Assembly: GCA_002803225.1 (NCBI GenBank)
Contig: NXFV01001997.1
Location: forward strand, 1 to 41,874
Reading direction: 5' to 3'
DNA length: 41,874 nucleotides
Source of the DNA: Gamarada debralockiae
Lineage: Eukaryota; Ascomycota; Leotiomycetes; Helotiales; Hyphodiscaceae
Shown: one piece after another, positions 1-7,251 of the stretch
Layout: each line of letters begins with the position of its first letter
Numbering within the stretch: position 1 is the first letter of the stretch
The notes under the pieces: generated by a model
What the model was told of the DNA's origin: nothing
The model's input: the letters and a program-made list of their open reading frames with translations, nothing else
Databases searched by the model: none
Position numbers and translations under genes: made by a program

Positions 1-300
1 GTCCTCCTGCTGTATCTCAAAGAGTTTGAGAGCCTTGCAGCCGTTGTTAAAGGATTTTGCCTGTGATAAATGCATCTTTTTTTTATTTGCTTTTGCTATT
101 CGCACAATGTAGCCTCAAGGTCTGACTAGTCAGATTTGGACGCCTTATGTCTTTCTTGAACCTTTCTTTGTATAGTATCGTCGAGGTAGTTGTATTTGGA
201 GGGGAGGATTCGAGATATTTGCGACTGGTCGAGCTTGTAGCCTGTCTGCGATTTGGTGAGGAAAACGCATTAGAAGCCATTTTTGATGGTGGTTATAGAG
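1..300 (-). pseudogene. pogo/Tigger-like transposase, N-terminal DNA-binding region, fragment
   Basis: Reading the minus strand leftwards from about 300, one frame gives a helix-turn-helix segment containing TGYKLDQSQISRILPSKYNYL (about 250-190). A second segment follows with SDLEATLCEW..KQIKK and AFITGKIL (about 135-60). This order matches the CENP-B-like N-terminal region and the Tc5-type HTH of pogo/Tigger transposases, which bind the element's terminal repeats. The frame has stops (TAA near 270; TAG near 129, where an aromatic residue is expected before SDLEA) and shifts near the left edge, so it is degraded. The DDE catalytic part would lie outside the window. A terminal repeat at 484 fits this orientation. 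Family assignment is by remembered motif pattern. Confidence 0.6.
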
Positions 301-360
301 TAGAATACCAGATTTACTAAGTATATTTTGGTGGGCGCTAAAATTTGGGACCGACTAATC

Positions 361-486
361 ATAAGCATATGCTAAGTATTAAGGTTATGCTTATAACCTA
401 TGGGAAATTCATCTGTTCCGGCGTTAGCATGCTTATTGGCCAGGTATGCTTATATAGGGTAATGCTTATAAAGAGGTTCTACTGTA
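361..486 (-). mobile_element. Right terminal region of the left-edge pogo-like element
   Basis: On the minus strand the element would start at 484 with CAGTAGAACCTCTTTATAAG, directly after a TA at 485-486. This is the usual layout of Tc1/mariner-pogo elements, which insert at TA. The start resembles the second pogo-like end at 40633 (CAGTCAAACCCC). The subterminal stretch holds the octamer ATGCTTAT at 387-394, 429-436, 446-453 and 462-469, plus one inverted copy at 361-368. These are plausible transposase binding sites. The other end lies outside the window. Confidence 0.55.
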
Positions 487-879
487 AATCAAATTTTCAG
501 TTTTCGCGAATATCACAAATACTAAATACTTACAATTGCTTTACCTTTTACAGTCGTACGACAGCCTTAATTAATACCTCTTTATTTTAAATAGTTTTAA
601 AAAGTATATAAAATTTCAGCATATGCTCAACTTCGGCTGAGATATGCTCACAGTATACTGGTAAAGCTCAGCCATGGTAGCAAAAAAACGCGTAATTTAC
701 TAGCGTGTTTTTCTACCCTGGATGAACTGTAAGCTCAAATAATGCCTTGTCATCTAATCCCTCTTGATTCTTTAAAAGAAGATGTCTGTAGGTGGTTTTT
801 TAATGATCTCCTTGATGCAGCCGCCATTGCAAACCGTGTATCACTCTAATTAAACCAGTCTTGTGCTTGTCGTACAATT
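487..879. other. AT-rich intergenic stretch, no gene seen
   Basis: I see no convincing reading frame. There are two imperfect inverted repeats: one around 620-655 (AGCATATGCTCA facing CTGAGATATGCT) and one around 676-718 (GGTAG-A-rich-CGCG facing CGTGTTTTTCTACC). Either could be a remnant of a small transposon end, but no target duplication was found. Confidence 0.4.
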
Positions 880-965
880 TGTTGACAGGTCTAGGAGGTA
901 CGGTAATATCTGTGGTTCGGGCGTTAGGAGGCCCTGATGGAAGGTCTTGAAGGAATAATCCTAAA
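880..965 (-). mobile_element. Truncated end of the TGTTG/CAACA element family, opposite orientation
   Basis: From 880 the sequence TGTTGACAGGTCTAGGAGG matches the reverse complement of the right end of the large element at 6300 (TGTTGATAGGTCTAG). Similarity continues inward through GTACGG, then GGCCCT and GAATAATCC, ending about 965. No matching left end is seen to the right, because peptidase-like sequence begins by about 985. This is therefore a truncated copy in the opposite orientation to the others. Confidence 0.55.
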
Positions 966-2096
966 AGAGCAGGAATAGACCGCAAGGTCGGATCAATCTC
1001 CCCTTTGTAAACATAACATTACTCGGTCCCATTGCCCACCCTTCACGCCTCAAAATCTCCTTGACCTTCGAGCTCTCCGGCGCATACGGAAACCTGGCAT
1101 GAGAGAAAAATGCTTCGTGGTTCGTAATATTGTAGAATCGAGAGACGAAGCTGTGCGGGGAGGGAAACTGGGAAGACTTGGAATTGGGCGAATGGAGTGC
1201 AGAGCTGCCAATTCCACGGAGTGGTATCGGGGAGCGTGCGGGGGTTCTGGGGAAACATTTCCCAGTCCTGCATTGACTTTTGGATGACGAAGTAAAGGTA
1301 CGCGTAGAACGCGTTTTCACGTTATTGGCTCCTGAAGTAGCTGCTAGGCCGAATGAGGTTGGATATCATGGGAGAGGTTGTTTGTGGAGTGAACAAAGAG
1401 GTTGGAGGAGATTTTGAAGGGTGTCAAGTTTGAGGGATTCCAGATCTCGAGTTGGTTGCAGAACGTTCCTAGAGGTTCCTGGTACCCGAAAGATTGGAAG
1501 TTGAAGAATGAGGCTTGGAATGGGTATGAGAGAATCTGGGAGATATTCCAATAATTCAACTCCTCCGCACTCTCCACAAAAGTAACTTATAGGATTCGCG
1601 GAATTCCTAAGAGAGACAGCTCTCTTCAGCAACTCAATCTCCTCATCAGATCCAGTTGTAAGGATAGAACCAGCGCACGTGACAGCAGCATGGACATCCT
1701 CTGAACAGTTTGTTGGCATGTTTTGGTATACTGGGTTGTAGTACAACGACATCTCGACTTGCCTTTGAACAGCAGTGCTTGATGCCCAACTCACAAAGGA
1801 GACATCTAGATTCCTCTCCCTAAGAATCGTGGCTCTGGTCCCAGGATAACTTTCCCCAATCCAAACCCATGGGGTTCGATCTGCCTTCATACCTTCCGCT
1901 TCCTCATTGTAGCCCGGCGGATGGAAATTATGCGCAAAATAAAACTGCATCTTCGAGCGCTTGCTCGTTATCCAGGTACTTGTAAGCGTCGTATCCAGCG
2001 AGCGCAACGCTCGTGGGGTTATCAACTACGAAGGGCATAGATCCGCCATAAAATCGATGTTCCCACATGAGTGCTATTCCGGGTATTTGATAGCTA

Positions 2097-2324
2097 GTTT
2101 CTGTTGTTATGAGAACCCTAATACTGAGGTGTATATAGCGCTAGTCCCAAATAGGCTTCGAAAGCTTCAATTCAAAAATCTCTGCTCATTCTTCTAGAGT
2201 TCAACCCTTCGCATATATCTACAACTTGACTTCAGGTCCTCGGCCTTCCCCAGCTCTTCAGCCTTCTCCAGCTATTCGGTCTTCCCCAGATATCACCGTA
2301 CTATCTAGACCTATCAACTGTTTC
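2097..2324 (+). mobile_element. Solo 218-bp TGTTG/CAACT element (copy S1) with target duplication
   Basis: Element 2102-2319 begins TGTTGTTATGAGAACCC and ends GACCTATCAACT. It is flanked by GTTTC at 2097-2101 and 2320-2324. Removing the element and one GTTTC rejoins the peptidase sequence around its ALKLAIKY segment, which confirms the boundaries. The middle (about 2240-2295) holds degenerate repeats built on CCTTCCCCAGCTCTTCAG-like units. Compared with the other copies it has GTGTATATA for GTGCATATG, two RIP-type transitions. It has no coding capacity and is best read as a non-autonomous relative of the 2622-6300 element. Confidence 0.85.
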
Positions 2325-3057
2325 AAGGCCGCAAAGATGATGGTGGAACTGCTGAGAGCGTATGCTGCTGCGTCCGAAAGACCGGCTTTGCGGGCGTCGT
2401 ACATGAATATTGGGCCCCCGGGTTGGTAATAGGTGTCGTTCATCCAATAACGGTTTTGGAATGTTCGACTGTCGAAGGGGTTGAAGTGGTCGAGGGGAGA
2501 TGCTGGCGGCGATCGGAGTTGATGATGGAGGAGCATCTTGCTTACGGAACAGAGTTGTGGCTGCTGGCCACGGTGAAAATGGAGTGAGGAGGTAGAGAAT
2601 GAGAAGGGGGAGGGTAGAGATTGTTGCTATGAGAACCCTAATACTGAGGTGCATATGGCGCTAGTCCAAAATAGGCTTCGTAAGCTTCAATTCAAAATCT
2701 CTACCCCTTCATATGAAGTTCAATCCATCCCATATATCTACAGTCCCTGACTTCAGCTACTCGGTCTAAGCTGACCTACTCGGTCTGACTCAAGCCACTC
2801 GGTCTACTGAACCCTAGATATCACCCCAACAAAAATCGTCTACGACCCCTTTCGTACAAAGAACAGTAGAACAGTAGTGCGACTCTATATCGTACAACCC
2901 TAAGACTTCAGATAGTTTATAGTCATATATAGGCGACTTATATATTAGAGTTTCAGGTGATTTGGCCGAGGATTGCGTACGTGGCGTAGCCCTGAAAGGT
3001 TTGGCGGGCGCAAGTGCGCTGAAGGGCCCTAAAAAAATAGCGAGACGAGCCTATACT

Positions 3058-3174
3058 ACAGCGTACATACAGCGTATACAGCGTACATACAGCGTGTACA
3101 GCGTACATACATCGTGTACAGCGTACATACAGCGTGTACAGCGTATATACAGCGTGTACAGCGTGTACAGCGTA
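3058..3174 (+). repeat. Tandem repeat, roughly 10/20-bp unit (ACATACAGCGTGTACAGCGT)
   Basis: About 117 bp of alternating GTACATACAGC and GTGTACAGC-type half units, about a dozen in all, lie between the left arm of the 3.68-kb element and the end of its gene. It reads open by chance in one frame but has the composition of a minisatellite, not a gene. Confidence 0.85.
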
Positions 3175-3284
3175 CGCTATTTACTTACTCTACTCTTGAG
3201 CTCTACTCGTCACAATACAAGCGTATAGATATTGTATAAAGAGAGCAAGCCAAATTCTATTCTATACTAATTTTTATACTAATC

Positions 3285-5941
3285 CTACTGCCCTTGCGCC
3301 CTCTTTCGTGCCTCCTTAATCCCTTTGATGACCTTATCAAGGGAGGCCTTCTTACGCACGCGTTCCTGCTCCATAGCCTCTATGACTACCTCAATCGCCT
3401 CTAGATCACTATTCCTATTCCCAGCTCTAGCCATAATTGTTGTTATGAGTACTCTGATACTGAGGTGCATATGGCGCTAGTCTAAAAATAGGTTCCGAAA
3501 GCTTTTATTCAAAATCTCTCTCCTTTCCTACAGAGTTCAACCCTTCTGTTATATCTACAGCTTGACTCTACCGATAGCCTATTCCATGTACCGATAGCCT
3601 ATTGCCTGTACCGATAGCCTGTTGCCTGTACCTAGATATTACCGTACCTTCTAGACCTATCAACAATAATCTCATCGATAATGACCTTCTGCATTAAGTA
3701 GTACTGACGCTTAGACGAAGCGCGCCAGCGGCTGCCGTACATGCTGTCGAGCGCTGCGATAGAGGGGAGGCCGCCTAGGCCTACTGTCTACTCCCTCCAC
3801 AGGCCTGGGATCGTGACAACATTACGCGAGAGCTTGTACAGAGGCACGGTGGCCGTGGCCGTAGTAGTGGCAGTGGCCGGCGCAGCTCGACCCAGTGGAG
3901 CAGGGCCGCCAAGATCGACTATAGCAAAAGGCTGGCGTAGGGATAGGGAGAGAGGGGTCTGCTAGCGCGCTTGGCCCCTAGCTAGATCGTAGCCTTAGGG
4001 AAGCATCCGACTCTTGCCAGGCGTAAACGTCAGGCTAAACGAGCCTGTAAGGAAGTCGTCCAGCTTCCTAGAGAGCTCGTCTAGGGAGCTCCGGACCTGG
4101 GCCAGGCTAGTTGTGTGCGTAGCTTACCTAGTCCGTATCATACCTGTTATACTCTGTAACCGCTTATTAACAGACGGGATCGCCTTCTTAATTGCTATAA
4201 GATAAGGGTCCTCGTGACGGACCGTGTCTGCGGCGGCCAGGACCGCGGCCGCAAAGCTAGTATAGTCAAGGCTAGCGAAGAGCGCGTCACAGAAGATAGA
4301 GTAATACGGGTAGTCGCGCCGTAAGAAGACTGAGTCTTATAAGAAGATATCACGGAGCTTGTCCAGGAGCTCGAGGAAGCTACCTGCTGCTAGATTCGGC
4401 TTTACGACCTTTGTCGCGCCAAGTAAGCCTAGGTGAGCCTAGCGCTAGCTATCTAGCTAAGGCCAGACTTACTGGCGTAGTGATAGCGGTGGCTTAATCA
4501 TCTCCCGCGGTACGAAGTAGTACGAGGCGTAGTCAGGCTCGAAGTCAGCTATGCCCTGTATAAACTAATGTGGCAGGTCTATTAAATAATAGCTAGTTAT
4601 CTGATCACTATTCTAGCGACCTCCCCGCCGGATCTAAGGCTCGGGGACGTTATTAGTTTCTGTGATACGTGCGCTAGATAAGTATAGTATATATATAACC
4701 TCAGAGCCTAGGATTCTGCTTAGAGCGTATAACTGTCTCGTCCAGGAGTTCGCTGTAGAGTTAGAGAGCTTCCTATCGAGGTAGGCATTATTACGCTTTA
4801 GGAGCTTAATATTATACTAGTCTTGGCTTGTACAGAAGTAAGGGAAGGGCTCTCCTGATATGTGCTAGCGCCAGAATAAGTAGGCTGCTAGCGCGCCCAC
4901 AACGCAGGACTAGTAGTCACGATAGCGCAAGGCTGTCTTATATTCGAGCCTGCTATACTAGTTCGTCTTGCCCTAGTCTATAATAGTTATAAGGCACTAG
5001 CTATTACTACGCGGCCCCTTCTTTAGTAGTGGTATCAGGACGAGATCCGCGAGCTTAATCGGTAGCTAGTTACTCGATCGCAAGAGTATAGTATTACCTA
5101 GGAGAAAGTCGAGCTATATATATAGTAACTACTCGACTATGCCTTTACTAAGGCCCTTGCTCTAGACCTAGTAGTTTAAGTCAAGAATCTGTGAGGCTAT
5201 GTAGCCGTCACAGAAGATTGAGATGCCGCGGTCTATAAACTCTTCGCGGCGGCGAGCGTGCTCCCCTCGTAAGATCGACGTCTCAAGTGCTTTTAAGGCT
5301 ATCTGCGTTAGTTGTAGCGCGTTGTGAAGGCCACGGGAGGTCTGATAAGACTAGAGCTCCTTAATAGCTAAGACGTAGTTTTATATAGTATTGTACATTA
5401 GGACGAGCTCTAAGCAGTCCTTATTATCCTCGCCTTCGATGATTAAGTGATTGCTAGCCTCGATAGCTGCCGCCGTAGCTGCTTCTGCAGCTCTCTTCCT
5501 CTTTTAGCGCTTCCGTGGCTGCTCCTCCTCCTTCCCTACTGCTACTGCCACGGCCTTCCTCTTCCTCTCCTTCTCCTCGTCTAGCCGGCGGCCCCTACGT
5601 AGAGCGCGCGAGGCCACCTCCTCCTTAATGAAGAGTAGCAGCTTGCCCTTATTAACCTAGTCTCCTAGGAGGTACTTGCCGCTAGGAGGGAAGCGCTGCG
5701 CAATATACCAGGTCTTCTACTCCTTCTGCTTTGGAGCATAGCTCCTAGCTATATTGGGCGGCCGGTGCGTAAGGTAATACTCTAGGATCTCGTCGCGCGT
5801 TGCCTGGATCCTTGTCTTAAGCTCTTGGGTTAAGGGGGAGGCCACTGGTAGTGTAACTGCAACTGTAGGAGCAGGAGCAGCAGGAGGAGCCCGGCGGCCT
5901 TTGGCAGTACGGGCGCCGTGGAGCACTAAGGTCGCTGCCAT
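3285..5941 (-). pseudogene. Crypton-like recombinase-type gene (Ndc10-like + GCR1_C), RIP-damaged and interrupted
   Basis: The minus strand starts at ATG 5941 (MAATLVLHGARTAKG). It soon gives TRDEILEYYLTHRPPNIARSY (about 5815-5745), then an internal block IRRGGR-stop-NSDQITSYYL...LPH...DFEPDYASYYFVPREMIKPP (about 4645-4480). It ends in a GCR1_C-type domain: YKLSRNVVTIPGLWRE-stop-TVGL...YGSRWRA...QKVIIDEI (about 3835-3666). Stops replace Trp (TGG to TAG) or Gln (CAG to TAG), as RIP does. The last exon part, after the nested solo, is MARAGNRNSDLEAIEVV...GIKEARKRAQGQ, stop at 3285-3287. It joins in frame to IIDEI once the solo is removed. From family knowledge such genes occur in fungal Cryptons, whose tyrosine recombinases leave no target duplication; the catalytic residues were not traced here. 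Confidence 0.7.
3433..3670 (+). mobile_element. Solo 228-bp TGTTG/CAACA element (copy L2), nested
   Basis: Element 3438-3665 begins TGTTGTTATGAGTACTC and ends CTAGACCTATCAACA. It is flanked by ATAAT at 3433-3437 and 3666-3670. Removal rejoins the GCR1_C-type coding frame exactly, proving it inserted into its own larger relative. The middle contains three copies of a 21-bp unit with core TACCGATAGCCTATTGCCTG (about 3558-3630), unlike the repeats in the 2102-2319 copy. Confidence 0.85.
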
Positions 5942-6308
5942 CGTAATATCAATCGTAGCTCTTCCTTTGACAAGTATAAGTCGTATTAGCGCGTATATTT
6001 CCTTGGGGCTTGACTTGTGCGCGTCGTAGGCGTACGAACTGGGTCGGGAGAGCTTGGGATGACGTTGATAGAGGATGCGCGAGCGCGGCGCGCCATCGCA
6101 GCCCTCCAGATATTACGCCTAGCGCCGTCATCGAACCGTAATCTCCGCGAAATCCCCCCTGCTCGGGAGGGCTTGGCAGTCACGGGGTTCGCGCGTTTGG
6201 GTGGGAGATTGGATTATTCGGGAGGGCCTGATGACGCTAAGCGAGGTCATCGATGACGCCTAGACCTTAGACACCACCGTACATTCTAGACCTATCAACA
6301 GAGATCAT

Positions 6309-6480
6309 GGTTAGTGATGTGTGAGAAATGAGGGTAGAAGGATTGGCTTTGTAACGGGACTAGGGAACTTTGTCTTGAGATGTGATGGTTGAGTTTAGTC
6401 TCGTGTCCTTGGGTTTCCCCATCTTGAGGGAATGAAGATGTATTTAAAACCCAAGGCTACATCTCATTGATGAAAGTCTC
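6309..6480 (-). promoter_or_regulatory. Remnant promoter and 5' leader of the S28 peptidase pseudogene
   Basis: The minus strand just upstream of ATG 6308 is pyrimidine-rich (TACCCTCATTTCTCACACATCACTAACC split across the leader). It has a TATA-like TTTTAAATA at about 6438-6446, roughly 130-140 nt before the start codon. This suits a short fungal 5' leader. The gene it served is dead. Confidence 0.35.
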
Positions 6481-6483
6481 ATT

Positions 6484-6612
6484 AATCAAACACGAGTTAA
6501 GGAAGTAGCATCGTCAGAAGCCAAGGCGCCAAGAATGCGGCATAGAAAAGATATCGGGCCTACTTGGCGCCTTGCCTTCTGACGATGCTACTTCCTTAAC
6601 TCGTGTTTGATT
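6484..6612. repeat. Foldback: 50-bp inverted repeat with 29-nt loop
   Basis: Left arm 6484-6533 (AATCAAACACGAGTTAAGG...GGCGCCAAG) and right arm 6563-6612 (CTTGGCGCC...CTTAACTCGTGTTTGATT) are complementary at 49 of 50 positions; the one mismatch lies in AGCCAAGG versus AGGCAAGG. The loop is 6534-6562. No protein is encoded. It may be a foldback transposon remnant or a head-to-head duplication of a longer repeat. A transcript would form a stable hairpin. Confidence 0.9.
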
Positions 6613-7251
6613 ACTGAGTACTTTGGACTCAAAAACTGGGGAGATATTTAGACCGGAAAGAGGATAGACTTGTTTTTCATTGGGGCGATCCTGTTGAAGG
6701 TATCTGTGCTACACGTCTTGTTCACAGAGTATGATGTATTGGGGTAGAATGCGCCGGCGTTCTTGAAGGGAAAGAATTTTAGTCGCTGTTGTCTCTTCAG
6801 CCAAAAATCGTCAATTCAAGACTTTCGTAGATCAATGAAGGGTATAGATTGCTATTACTTTATGTGCCACATGGGATAAAGAGTTGGTGTTTCGAGCGGA
6901 CGAGCTACTGGCGAAAGAATGCATGGCACATAAGGAATACTAATTAAGTTGAGCATGAAGACCTATAACTACGGAAAACTGCTCTGCTAATATAGACCTT
7001 CGTGCATCTGGAACTACCCATGGGCCTTAAAGTCCCTCTAGGGCTTACCACGTTACCTAACTACTGACATTCCTGATCTGGGTTCTGCTAGAGCGCAACC
7101 ATAGTAAAAAGTCGGGCATTCCTGAGCCTATTGTCCCCAGTCCCCACGATTTCATGCACCATGTGCACATGTTGGTGGCATATCATCCAGATACCCTATT
7201 TAATAATTCAAACCCCCCAAAAATAATAATAGGATTCCTTCCAGTCCTCAT
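6613..7251. other. Intergenic stretch, no gene seen
   Basis: This lies between the foldback and the 3' end of the ABC transporter. I found no open frame with family resemblance. A 9-bp inverted repeat TATGTGCCA / TGGCACATA sits at about 6860-6931. The part next to 7251 should hold the transporter's 3' UTR, but no poly(A) signal can be fixed. Confidence 0.4.

Larger units (their letters stand above)
2617..6305 (+). mobile_element. 3.68-kb transposon with 5-bp target duplication, carrying a GCR1_C-type gene
   Basis: The element spans 2622-6300, flanked by GAGAT at 2617-2621 and 6301-6305. Deleting it with one GAGAT restores the start of the S28 peptidase gene in frame, so the ends are exact. 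The left end TGTTGCTATGAG and the right end CTAGACCTATCAACA form only a very short inverted repeat (TGTTG...CAACA). The left about 215 bp and right about 35 bp match the solo copies. Inside, left to right, are the left arm, a tandem repeat (3058-3174), a minus-strand gene (5941-3285) and about 325 bp of 5' flank. A 228-bp solo copy is nested at 3438-3665. Many TAG stops in the gene indicate RIP. Confidence 0.8.
960..6308 (-). pseudogene. S28-family serine peptidase (Pro-X carboxypeptidase-like), disrupted
   Basis: S28 enzymes are secreted or lysosomal peptidases cutting after proline. With both insertions ignored, the minus strand starts at ATG 6308-6306 and gives a hydrophobic signal peptide ([16 protein letters not shown]). 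It continues with LDHFNPF...NRYWMND and GGPIFMYDA (about 2490-2390), then EHRFYG (about 2050). Next come TPWVWIGESYPG with the nucleophile motif GxSYxG (1840-1860), WNWQLC (about 1198-1221) and PSNVMFT (about 1006-1030). The coding path is broken by the 2622-6300 element after the second codon and by the 218-bp solo at 2102-2319. It is also broken by at least two single-base frameshifts (near 2070 and 1945). A change of frame near 2540 could be an intron (GTAAGC...CAG). The region of the catalytic His is lost at the 3' end. The family assignment is firm; the gene is certainly not functional. Confidence 0.85.

Noticed and set aside
1..66. A plus-strand frame ending in TGA at 66 that looked like the tail of a gene.
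   Set aside because: The minus strand of the same stretch fits the pogo-type HTH region, with a matching terminal repeat, so the plus frame is taken as a shadow.
2962..3228. An 88-codon open frame over the TACAGCGT repeats.
   Set aside because: It is open only because the repeat has no stop in that frame; it lies within a transposon arm and has no family resemblance.
2102..3665. The 218-228-bp units as ordinary LTRs of one retrotransposon.
   Set aside because: Each unit has its own distinct 5-bp duplication, and the right end of the 3.68-kb element lacks the LTR body.
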